DNA of 53,578 nucleotides. Origin: Ensifer sp. IC4062 (GTDB taxonomy: Bacteria; Pseudomonadota; Alphaproteobacteria; Rhizobiales; Rhizobiaceae). The notes below the pieces were generated by a model. The model was not told the origin of the DNA and made no database searches. It saw only the letters and a list, made by a program, of their open reading frames with translations. Positions 38,053 through 48,575 of this stretch are shown one piece after another. The position numbers and the translations under genes are program-made. Within the stretch, counting starts at the first letter, position 1; every line of letters starts with the position of its first letter. The stretch spans positions 1 through 53,578 of the forward strand of contig NZ_JADYVD010000052.1 in assembly GCF_020193575.1 (NCBI RefSeq), read 5' to 3'.

Positions 38053-40176
38053 CTAATCCTCCCACATCGCGGCGAGGATACCATCGGCCCCGGCGTCCTC
38101 ATCGGAGGGGGCTTCATTGCGTTTTGGACGGTGTCCCTTGATCGCCTGCCGGTCGCGAAGGGCCATGGCCACTTCGTTGTCTTTCGAGCCGCCGTCGATG
38201 TTCACGACTGTTCCGTCCGGAATGGACGGATCATCGTGAACATCCAGCATCTTGCGCAGCTTCCCGATGCTCTTCTCATGAGCCTGAACCCATCTGTCCG
38301 CGCCGTAAAAGTCACTTCCCATAGCCCGAATAGCGTCGTCGAGTTGCTTCTGGTTCAATCCAAGACGCTTTCCTACGCGCTCCTTGTGCTTCGGGTCGCC
38401 CTTGATGAAGACATTCTCGGAACAACCGAGGCAGTCACCATGGGTTTGGCACGGCAAGAGCGAATAATCGTGAACGCAGATGCCGAGTTCGGTGACCAAG
38501 GCCGAACCGATCTGGGCATCGAGAAACTCGCGCTGGTCCACCGGCCGCCTATTACCCGTGACCTTGGCCGCTTCGAACATCGGGCCGATCCCCTTGCCGT
38601 CATCCAGCGCATCCCTGATCCGGTCGAGAACCTCGTCGGAGGACACGTGATTGTAAGCTTGGTTCTGCTCGACCTTCCGGCCGCTCCATTTCGCGATATC
38701 CAGGTCGCTCATTCCCTTCAACTGGGCGACCGTGTTCAACCAATGGCGGAAGCCATGGCTGCTGATCTGGATCGGGCTGCCGTCGCTTTCCTTAAAGTCC
38801 CAGCGGTCGAACACGCTCGGCTTTTTCCCACCACCGTGTCCCGATAGCCAGTGATCGAAAGACTGGACCGTTGCCTTCTCAACCAGGGTCGGATTGGTAG
38901 TTCTCTGAAGATGCCCTTGATTGAAGAGCAGCAGGATGAGGGTCTGGGAGTACCTCTGATCCTCGATACCGTTAAAATAAGGAAACTCCCTTGGAAGTTC
39001 CCGGAGCAAGCGCTCTTCCAAAACATTGAAGCGAACGCGGCATTGCCGTTTTTCACTTCCAGATGGAGCATTTAGCCCCCAGACTCGCAGGAACTGATTA
39101 ACGCCAGTTCTCGAAGCGATACCGGTAAGCTCCTGTAGTTCGGAATAGTATAGCCAATCGGCAGAGCGGAACCTTTCAAGCTCTCCAGGAAGACACAGCC
39201 TCGTCGGATTCGCTTCGTACCAGGCGGCCACCGCCCGTGCCTCCGAGCACATTTCCCGGATGCGGGAGACGGCTTCCTGAACCACGGATGCCATCTGTCT
39301 CGGCACCCACTTGACCTGAGGAGGGTTGTCCTTCCCCGGAAACACGCGGATGCCGTATGCGTCCACCATCTCCCCCGTATCTGGGTCGTTGACCTTCTCG
39401 AAGACCTCGCAGTCCACGCGAAGCTGCAGGACTTCGTGGACCCTGATCGGGATGGAGACGAAGATCGCACTGATCGCGGAGTAAAGCCGATCGAGGAATG
39501 TCTCGGAATGGCGATAGATATGAGCCAGCGCAAGATAAGCCTCGGGACTGGGGAGCTTTTCCTCGCGCCATTCCTTGGCCTCCCGCCCCAGGGCCTCGGT
39601 CTTCTCTTTCGGCTTTGTCACCCCGTGTTTCCATTGGAACGGAGCGTTCAGGAATTTCCGCTCCATGCAGAACCGGTGAACCTGCTGGATGTAGAGCGCG
39701 AACTGGTAGTGGCGGCCGGCTCCGACGCCGTCCTTCGCCATGGCGACGGCGGTGTTGAGGACGGTGACGTTCAGATTTTCGATGGCCGGTTCCGTTCGCA
39801 GGGACCTGAAGGCCGCCTCGATGAACTGCAATGCATCCAGCCGCTTCACGGTGTTTTCGAATGCGACGGGGGACGACGAATGCATGTACCGGACGTACGC
39901 CTTGGCGAACTCCTTGATGCCGTCCGCCAGCGGCGCACCGCCGACGATCTCCTGCCTGTTGGTCAGCGTGCTGTCCCGGTTATAGAACGCCAGCACACGA
40001 TTGTCCCTGTTCTGACCTTTCGTAAGAAACGAAGCCCCGACCTGCCATAGGTCCTGCGACCACGATCCGTGGGGGATCAACCCGTCGATCGCTCTCGCCA
40101 AGGCAATGAAGCTCTGGACACGGTCTGCGGGATACTCGATGCCCTCGGCTATGAGCTTGACGACATTCCCGGTCAT
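38053..40176 (-). CDS. Large tyrosine recombinase (GinC-like), third recombinase
   Basis: The 707-residue site-specific recombinase has the catalytic residues R245 (S-I-P-I-R-V-H-E-V-L), H474-x-x-R477 (S-S-H-G-F-R-H-W-L), W497 (K-W-S-G-R) and the nucleophile Y508 (Q-A-Y-N-H). The core is interrupted by about 230 residues between the first Arg and HxxR, much more than in phage integrases. The C-terminus has a cysteine cluster C567, C576, C582, C585 in P-C-Q-T-H-G-D-C-L-G-C, probably a zinc-binding knot. A domain of about 230 residues precedes the core and should bind DNA. It starts with an ATGA overlap. Confidence 0.88.
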   Translation of the reverse strand: MTGNVVKLIAEGIEYPADRVQSFIALARAIDGLIPHGSWSQDLWQVGASFLTKGQNRDNRVLAFYNRDSTLTNRQEIVGGAPLADGIKEFAKAYVRYMHSSSPVAFENTVKRLDALQFIEAAFRSLRTEPAIENLNVTVLNTAVAMAKDGVGAGRHYQFALYIQQVHRFCMERKFLNAPFQWKHGVTKPKEKTEALGREAKEWREEKLPSPEAYLALAHIYRHSETFLDRLYSAISAIFVSIPIRVHEVLQLRVDCEVFEKVNDPDTGEMVDAYGIRVFPGKDNPPQVKWVPRQMASVVQEAVSRIREMCSEARAVAAWYEANPTRLCLPGELERFRSADWLYYSELQELTGIASRTGVNQFLRVWGLNAPSGSEKRQCRVRFNVLEERLLRELPREFPYFNGIEDQRYSQTLILLLFNQGHLQRTTNPTLVEKATVQSFDHWLSGHGGGKKPSVFDRWDFKESDGSPIQISSHGFRHWLNTVAQLKGMSDLDIAKWSGRKVEQNQAYNHVSSDEVLDRIRDALDDGKGIGPMFEAAKVTGNRRPVDQREFLDAQIGSALVTELGICVHDYSLLPCQTHGDCLGCSENVFIKGDPKHKERVGKRLGLNQKQLDDAIRAMGSDFYGADRWVQAHEKSIGKLRKMLDVHDDPSIPDGTVVNIDGGSKDNEVAMALRDRQAIKGHRPKRNEAPSDEDAGADGILAAMWED

Positions 40177-41690
40177 GCGGCCACCTCGGCCCTGATTTCC
40201 TTCTCAGCAGCACAGAGCTGGATGACCTCGGCGGCCGCCAGAATGGTCCGATCCCTGATCGTGTAAATCTTGGAGGAATAACCTTCCGCTTCCATCCGGT
40301 CGCGGTCGGCGATCAGCGCCGCCATGAACTCCTCGTGCGGGCCGTCGATCCACGGCTGGAAGTGGCGACAGGTGTAGCAGGCAAACGGAGCGGCCAGCCC
40401 GCAAAAGCTCATCTGACCGCACGTCCCGAGCGCTTCCGCGACGTTGTTGAGGGACCGGTCAAAGATGCGGCTGGAGCGATCGTCACCGCGTAGCGCGTCC
40501 TGTTCGGTGCTGACGACCACACCGGCGAAGGCGTGGGCGAGCGGTGCCATCTCCATCGCCAGGTGACGATCGAGACGGAGGACCATGGCGGGGCTGGCTT
40601 CGTAGTAGACTTCGACGTTCTGCGTATCCGAATGGTCGAGAAGCTCGGCGACCGTATGCTTGTCCTTGCCGTCGTCCACGGCGCGCTGGGCCAAGGTGAT
40701 GCGGAACCTGCGAGCGTTCGTCTTGAGCCCGGTTAGGTGGCCAATCGTGTTGTTCACAACTCGACCGACCTCGTCCGATGTCATATGGAAACGTAGGTTC
40801 GGGAGTTGCCCCTCTTTTCCCGCGATGAACATAGGGCAGTCCTCAGAGAAGCCCAACTCTCGGCGGCGACGCTGGTTGTCCTTGACCACTTGCTCCAGCA
40901 AAGTGCCGACCTGCTTACCGCAGTAACGAATTTTGAAAGAATCTCTTGCCCTCTCACCGCGTTGTTTCGCCCGCGGCATTCGCAGCGCGTACAGACGACC
41001 CTCGTCGTTCTCGGAAACGATGAGGTCCTTCTCTTTCATGGCGGCGATCTGGATCGGTCGCGGTCCGTAGGCGAGAAAGAGCCACGTGATCGCGAACTCG
41101 GTGAGGTCTATGTCTCCCTGTGCATAGGCATCATTCAACGCCGACTGTATTGCTAGAAGCTCGGTGTCGGTAAAAGCGCCCTTTTCGGCATCACGCGTTC
41201 GTATCGAGGTTCCTTTTCTATTGCCACGGATGGTCGCGGCGGCGAGGTACTCGAGCGCGTCATTCGATGCGATGCCGAACCCGAGATTTTCCATGTCGGT
41301 CAGCAGAATGCGAACAACACCGAGTTTCCATTCGGTTGCTGCGTCGAGACGGCTTTTGAATGTCAAGATATGAGAGAGTTCGATCCTGTGGTGAATAGTA
41401 TCGGCGTCCCGTAACACCAGCCGATAGAAGAGAAAAAATTGGTTATGCAGATTGCTTGAATGCGAGAACGATTTGTTCTGCAAGGAGATAGTCAGTCCCC
41501 ACTTCAAACGATGGACCATCCTCCTTGAGAGCCTGTCGAAGATGCCGAACTTCATTCGCTCGCTACGAGTTAGCCCGCCAACAGGCCAAATGTCACCTCT
41601 GGGATCGAATTCGACGCCCTCAAGCGTCCTCGCGGTAGACGGCAAGGGCGGCAACAGGTCGGACGGATCGACTTCCTCACGTAGAATCAT
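40173..41690 (-). CDS. Tyrosine recombinase (GinB-like), second recombinase
   Basis: The 505-residue recombinase has catalytic Arg211 (A-Y-G-P-R-P-I-Q-I), a box II reading N-A-R-R-F-R (R330 conserved; the usual His is Arg327), His353 (L-L-D-H-S-D-T) and the nucleophile at Y362 or Y363 (V-E-V-Y-Y-E). The H-to-R change in box II seems to be a subgroup trait, not decay, because flanking residues are intact. The C-terminus has C424, C430, C438 and C441 (G-T-C-G-Q-M-S-F-C...C-Y-T-C), another likely zinc site. It overlaps both neighbours by ATGA, so the three recombinases are made in a coupled way, probably as one complex. Confidence 0.87.
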   Translation of the reverse strand: MILREEVDPSDLLPPLPSTARTLEGVEFDPRGDIWPVGGLTRSERMKFGIFDRLSRRMVHRLKWGLTISLQNKSFSHSSNLHNQFFLFYRLVLRDADTIHHRIELSHILTFKSRLDAATEWKLGVVRILLTDMENLGFGIASNDALEYLAAATIRGNRKGTSIRTRDAEKGAFTDTELLAIQSALNDAYAQGDIDLTEFAITWLFLAYGPRPIQIAAMKEKDLIVSENDEGRLYALRMPRAKQRGERARDSFKIRYCGKQVGTLLEQVVKDNQRRRRELGFSEDCPMFIAGKEGQLPNLRFHMTSDEVGRVVNNTIGHLTGLKTNARRFRITLAQRAVDDGKDKHTVAELLDHSDTQNVEVYYEASPAMVLRLDRHLAMEMAPLAHAFAGVVVSTEQDALRGDDRSSRIFDRSLNNVAEALGTCGQMSFCGLAAPFACYTCRHFQPWIDGPHEEFMAALIADRDRMEAEGYSSKIYTIRDRTILAAAEVIQLCAAEKEIRAEVAA

Positions 41691-42976
41691 CGTTTTTGCC
41701 CCTCGCTTTCGACGCGGATATCAAGATCATCGTGCAATTCCCTAAGGACTGCATTGGATCGTCGGGCGACGGTTCGGCGAAGGTAAAACCGCGCCGATGC
41801 CTCGTCGCGCCAGCCCATGATCTTCTGCCGCCACTTCACTTCGTCCTCCTCGGAGATGCCGTTCTTATCCATGTACTCGGAGAAGGTTTCGTTCCATGAA
41901 TGCCGGAGGACATGCGGCGCGACGTCGTCGGGCAATCCGGGGACGCGCCTCCGAAGGGCCTCGAACATCTTGTTGACGTTCGATGGCGACATGGGCTTGC
42001 CAGTCGGGATGCTGAGGACCAGAAACTGGCCCTTGCCTGTCTTGGCTCCCGGCATTTTGCTACGGTGGTAAGCGATCCACTCGTAGACGAGCTGCGTAGT
42101 GCGGGGACTTAGCTCCAGCTTGCGCGCCGCAGTCTTCGTGCTGGCTCCCGGAGCCATTCGCGTGTCGTCCGCATTGTCAGGACGACGATGGATGGTGATG
42201 TAGCCTCTCGGACCGGTGACGTCGCAGTCCTCGAGCATGATGCCGAGAAGCTCGCCGCGCCGGATGCCCAGTTCAATCAGCAACCGGATCATCACGAAGT
42301 TCCTGAAGCGAACCTGTGGCTCGAAGGGATTCTCCGGGTGATCCGGATCGATTACCGCGCGCAGTCTGGCTAGGACTTCCGGATCAAGCCCTTCCCTCTG
42401 GCCCACGTCGTCACGGTTCGGCGCACGTAAGCCGCGGATATAGGTGCCGAGACGGTTCAGGAACTCCTCCCGCATGTCGCGGTATATCGGCCACCGGTTC
42501 GGCCATGCTTGGAGCCGTGAGAGATGGTCGGCGCTGGTGAACTCGAGAAACGACCGAATGACACTCAGTCGGTTCCGCTTCTCGCCCGATTGAACGCCGC
42601 CGCTCGGCACGTGGCGGGCCAGCGTGATCACGTTCGACGATCGGCGCTCCAGCGCGGAGAGTATGTCGTCGAGGTACCAGCCACAGACATTCGCCAGGTC
42701 AATGATTTCGGAAAGCTCGAGGAACGTGCCCTCCTGCAGGCGCTCCCCGACATCGATACCGCGCAGGTCCGCCCAAAGGTACAGGACCATCAGCGACCGA
42801 AGCTCGTTGAAGAGCGTGTTGGGCTGCGCGCCGACCGCCCTTCGGTGGGCGGTGATCCAATAGCTGGGAGCGTCCAGAGGGACGCCGACGGCCGCCGGAA
42901 CGAGGAAAGGCATGCGTTCGCCGTCCGCGAACTTCGACCATCGAATGGCGTATGGATTTTCGTGCTTAGTTGACAA
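41687..42976 (-). CDS. Tyrosine recombinase (GinA-like), first recombinase of the operon
   Basis: The 429-residue tyrosine recombinase has an N-terminal SAM-like domain (about 45-180) and a catalytic domain with Arg239 (E-L-G-I-R-R-G-E-L), a beta-hairpin lysine region (S-T-K-T-A-A-R-K), H355-x-x-R358 (P-H-V-L-R-H-S-W-N), W389 in M-G-W-R and the nucleophile Y398 (A-R-F-Y-L-R-R). The start is TTG at 42976 with GGAG 10 bases upstream; no ATG is available near. As the promoter-proximal gene, 123 bases from the ssb stop, its upstream region should hold the operon promoter and the right recombination site. Confidence 0.88.
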   Translation of the reverse strand: MSTKHENPYAIRWSKFADGERMPFLVPAAVGVPLDAPSYWITAHRRAVGAQPNTLFNELRSLMVLYLWADLRGIDVGERLQEGTFLELSEIIDLANVCGWYLDDILSALERRSSNVITLARHVPSGGVQSGEKRNRLSVIRSFLEFTSADHLSRLQAWPNRWPIYRDMREEFLNRLGTYIRGLRAPNRDDVGQREGLDPEVLARLRAVIDPDHPENPFEPQVRFRNFVMIRLLIELGIRRGELLGIMLEDCDVTGPRGYITIHRRPDNADDTRMAPGASTKTAARKLELSPRTTQLVYEWIAYHRSKMPGAKTGKGQFLVLSIPTGKPMSPSNVNKMFEALRRRVPGLPDDVAPHVLRHSWNETFSEYMDKNGISEEDEVKWRQKIMGWRDEASARFYLRRTVARRSNAVLRELHDDLDIRVESEGQKR

Positions 42977-43042
42977 TAAAATTGAACTCCGCTCCCACCG
43001 GAAAATCGCTAACCGGCGGGAAACGGAGTGTCAACTGGAAAG

Positions 43043-43082
43043 CTGTTTATTTACAGTGAGTTCGGCTTCATAGTTTACAAAA
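43043..43082. repeat. Right-end motif cluster of the island
   Basis: CTGTTTATTTACAG (43043-43056) is followed by TAGTTTACAAAACCT (43071-43085). The 7-mer GTTTACA at 43073-43079 recurs at 35026-35032 in the same orientation, and the 15-mer resembles the reverse complement of 34977-34991. Candidate junction with the native ssb 3' flank. Confidence 0.45.
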
Positions 43083-43098
43083 CCTAACTCGCTCTCTG

Positions 43099-43629
43099 CT
43101 AGAACGGAATGTCGTCGTCGAGATCGCGCGAGAAGTTGCCGCCGCTCTGACTGCCTTGGCCGCCGGAGCGCCCACCCGACGACTGGCGCGGCTGGTCGTA
43201 GTCCTCGTAGCCGCCCCCGAATCCGCCGCCGTAATCGTTGCCGCCGCCACGGCTGGCACCGGCGCCGCCGCCCTCGCCGCGACCGTCCAGCATCGTCAGT
43301 GTCGAGTTGAAGCCTTGCAGCACCACCTCGGTCGTGTAGCGGTCGTTGCCGTTCTGGTCCTGCCACTTGCGGGTCTGCAACTGGCCTTCGACGTAGAGCT
43401 TGGCGCCCTTCTTCACATATTGCTCGACCACCTTGCAGAGGCCTTCGTTGAAGACGACGACATTATGCCATTCCGTCTTCTCGCGGCGCTCGCCGCTGTT
43501 GCGGTCGCGCCAGTTCTCGGAGGTGGCGATGCGCAGGTTGGCGATCGGGCGGCCATCCTGCGTCCGCCGGATTTCCGGGTCGGCCCCGACATTTCCGATC
43601 AAGATCACCTTGTTGACGCTACCAGCCAT
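43099..43629 (-). CDS. ssb: Single-stranded DNA-binding protein
   Basis: SSB coats single-stranded DNA in replication, repair and recombination. The 176-residue protein has the OB fold (M-A-G-S-V-N-K-V-I-L-I-G-N-V-G, W-H-N-V-V-V-F and Y-V-E-G-Q-L-Q-T-R-K-W), a Gly/Ser-rich linker at about 118-165, and the acidic interaction tail ending L-D-D-D-I-P-F. The tail is complete, so the island insertion just beyond the stop codon did not alter the protein, though it replaced its downstream sequence. It is divergent from uvrA with a LexA box between them. Confidence 0.96.
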   Translation of the reverse strand: MAGSVNKVILIGNVGADPEIRRTQDGRPIANLRIATSENWRDRNSGERREKTEWHNVVVFNEGLCKVVEQYVKKGAKLYVEGQLQTRKWQDQNGNDRYTTEVVLQGFNSTLTMLDGRGEGGGAGASRGGGNDYGGGFGGGYEDYDQPRQSSGGRSGGQGSQSGGNFSRDLDDDIPF

Positions 43630-43772
43630 ATCGCTTTTCCCGTGCTTTCCGCCGAACCGCTGGCCCGGCTCTCCAATATTTCAAGAACGCGCATCTTAGC
43701 GGCCCGCCGCCGTCGATACGCCCCGCATCGTGCATAATCCACAGCTGATTTGTGAGATTACATCTGCTATTT

Positions 43773-43787
43773 GTTCATTTTTTGTTC
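43773..43787. promoter_or_regulatory. LexA (SOS) box between ssb and uvrA
   Basis: GTTC-ATTTTTT-GTTC is a perfect match to the alphaproteobacterial LexA site GTTC-N7-GTTC. It lies 126-140 bases before the uvrA start and 144 bases before the ssb start, so it can control one or both genes in the SOS response. Confidence 0.85.
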
Positions 43788-43912
43788 TAGTATTTCCCTA
43801 TTATCCTGTCAACCGAATCGCAATTGAGCCGCCTCTTTGCCGATTGCGCCTCGACATGGGCGTTGTCGTCATTACATAGGGGGCTTTCAACGACATGCAA
43901 AGCTGGCTTCCG

Positions 43913-46834
<2,922 letters not shown>

Positions 46835-47044
46835 CCGGCTCGCGGCCGGTCCGCACCTCCGACAATTGCCGGGAAGGCGGCTCGCGGCCGCCGGAACGCG
46901 GATCGCGGCGCTTCGTTCGGACAGTGCTCGCCCCGCAAACGGGTGGCCGTGCTGACCGGGAACGGCGACGCTGATTGCGCGATTAGTCGAGCGGCTTGGC
47001 GGCAGACAAGATGAATCGCCCGGAGGGGCCTTGAGGAGGAGACG

Positions 47045-47848
47045 ATGACACAATCCGGTAAAATCCGCGTCGGCATCGGCGGCTGGACCTTCGAGCCCTG
47101 GGAGGGCACATTCTATCCTTCCGACCTCCCGAAGAAGCGACAGCTCGAATTCGCCGGCAAGGAGCTGCGCACGATCGAGATCAACGGCACCTATTACAGT
47201 TCGCAGAAACCGGAAACCTTTGCCCGCTGGGCGGCGGAGGTCCCCGACGACTTTGTCTTCTCGCTCAAGGCCAGCCGCTTCGTGACGAATCGCAAGGTCC
47301 TCGCGGAAGCGGGTGAATCGATGGGGAGATTCCTGACCCAGGGCCTGACGGAACTGGGCGATCATCTCGGTCCTATTCTCTGGCAGTTTGCGCCGACCAA
47401 GAAATTCGAGCCGGACGATTTCGAAAGTTTTCTGAAGCTTCTCCCGGAGAAGCAGGACGGTTTGAAGCTTCGCCACGTGGTCGAGGTTCGCAACGCCTCC
47501 TTCCAGGCACCCGACTTCATCGAGCTTTTGAACAAATACAATGTGGCGGTCGTGCTCGCCGAACATGCCGACTATCCGATGATCGCCGACGTCACGGCGG
47601 ACTTCGTCTATGCGAGGCTGCAGACAGGCAGCGATGAGATAAAGACCTGTTACCCGCCGGAGGGCCTGGATCTCTGGGCCGAGCGACTGAAAACCTTTGC
47701 GGCAGGAGGCGAGCCGGAGGGGCTCGAAAAGAGTGCACCGGATCGCGAGGCAGAGAACACGCCACGCGACGTCTTTGCCTTCTTCATTACCTCGGGCAAG
47801 ATAAACGCACCGAATGGCGCAAGGGAGTTGCAGAAGCGGGTGAGTTAA
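47045..47848 (+). CDS. DUF72 (YecE-like) TIM-barrel protein
   Basis: The 267-residue protein of the DUF72/YecE family begins R-V-G-I-G-G-W-T-F-E-P-W-E-G-T-F-Y-P (gapped) and contains the family blocks E-I-N-G-T-Y-Y, F-V-F-S-L-K-A-S-R-F-V-T, W-Q-F-A-P-T and H-V-V-E-V-R-N-A-S-F. The fold is a TIM barrel; the biochemical role of the family is not established. GAGGAGGAG lies just before the ATG. It is isolated, with about 210 bases to uvrA and 727 to nrdJ. Confidence 0.88.
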   Translation: MTQSGKIRVGIGGWTFEPWEGTFYPSDLPKKRQLEFAGKELRTIEINGTYYSSQKPETFARWAAEVPDDFVFSLKASRFVTNRKVLAEAGESMGRFLTQGLTELGDHLGPILWQFAPTKKFEPDDFESFLKLLPEKQDGLKLRHVVEVRNASFQAPDFIELLNKYNVAVVLAEHADYPMIADVTADFVYARLQTGSDEIKTCYPPEGLDLWAERLKTFAAGGEPEGLEKSAPDREAENTPRDVFAFFITSGKINAPNGARELQKRVS

Positions 47849-48575
47849 CCTCGCCAGCCGGCATCGCGGACGGGATGACGCCGTGCGCAGGTAGATTCGT
47901 GTGACCGCCGCGGTGGCGCTAGATCTAGTAGCGCTCTCTCAAATCGCCACGGTGCGGCCTGATCGATGTTGCGGCACGACCGAATCACCAGGTACGCGTC
48001 ACATCCAGACCGCCTTTGCAATCGCGGGTAGCGCTGCGGCATGCCCTTTATTTGCTTTTTTACCCCTGAAATTTTTGATTTTGCGCCTGCCGTTGGGGCA
48101 TCGTCGCAGGCAATCTGCTGAAGTCCCTGATTTTCAACGGATTGGCCGATGTCCCCGTTTTCCACAGTCGGTCCACACAAGATATAGCGCTCAAACTTCC
48201 GTCACAAACCACCCCTTGACGCCCCGAGCCGATTCACGGTTAATGGGTTTCACGTTGCGACGGCGGCGGACCGGGAAGTTAAGAGGCCGGTTCATCTCCC
48301 CAAATCGTCGGTCCTGGCATGCGATCGGCACGGATGATCCGTGTGGCCGCGGCAGGGAAAGTTTTGCGCGATTTTGGGTCGCCGAGACAACATTCAGGCT
48401 GGCATAAACGACTTGTTAATACTATATTTAGTGTTTGCAGCCAGCATCATCACAAGATACAGGGTAACCCAGGGCATGGGTTTCCCAAATGACGGAAGCT
48501 GGAGCTGGCTGCAGAACCTTGCGGCCGGGCGGGGATGTTTGCGCCTTGGCGCATGGCAACAAAGGACACGGGACA
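47849..48575. other. Intergenic region upstream of nrdJ
   Basis: About 730 bases without a supported gene. CTTGAC at 48215-48220 is a perfect rhizobial -35, with GTTAAT-like sequence 18 bases later as a weak -10, so a distal promoter is possible. A second promoter-like CTATAT (48422-48427) lies within NrdR-like box 1. No B12-riboswitch core is recognisable. Confidence 0.5.
48419..48465 (+). promoter_or_regulatory. Tandem NrdR-like boxes before nrdJ
   Basis: Box 1 ATACTATATTTAGTGT (48419-48434) matches ACACTATATATAGTGT at 14 of 16 positions. Box 2 TCACAAGATACAGGGT (48450-48465) matches at 11 of 16. They are 31 bases apart, about three helical turns, as is usual for NrdR operators of ribonucleotide reductase genes. 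Box 1 overlaps a CTATAT -10-like hexamer, consistent with repression. Confidence 0.6.

Larger units (their letters stand above)
34911..43082. mobile_element. GInt-like genomic island with three tyrosine recombinases and a RecD2-like helicase
   Basis: A six-gene minus-strand operon sits between marC and ssb, which are neighbours in S. meliloti as I recall it. Three consecutive large tyrosine recombinases plus a small HTH protein is the ginA-ginB-ginC-ginD arrangement of GInt islands. Here a fifth small gene and a helicase gene follow, and there is no other cargo. The ends are not resolved. GTTTAC/GTAAAC motifs cluster at 34913-34918, 34985-34990 and 35026-35031 on the left and at 43073-43078 on the right. 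About 300 bases at the left end (34985-35336) carry no gene. The coordinates given are the outer motif limits, so the true end could be up to about 120 bases further in on the left. Confidence 0.75.

Noticed and set aside
34911..43082. Prophage or conjugative element
   Set aside because: No phage structural, replication, relaxase or type IV secretion genes are present; only recombinases, small accessory proteins and a helicase.
47845..48180. 111-codon minus-strand frame between the DUF72 gene and nrdJ
   Set aside because: It has no recognisable domain or ribosome site and atypical composition; treated as non-coding.
48100..48575. Cobalamin riboswitch upstream of nrdJ
   Set aside because: I looked for the B12-box and associated conserved core and saw none; NrdR-like boxes are the better supported regulatory signal.
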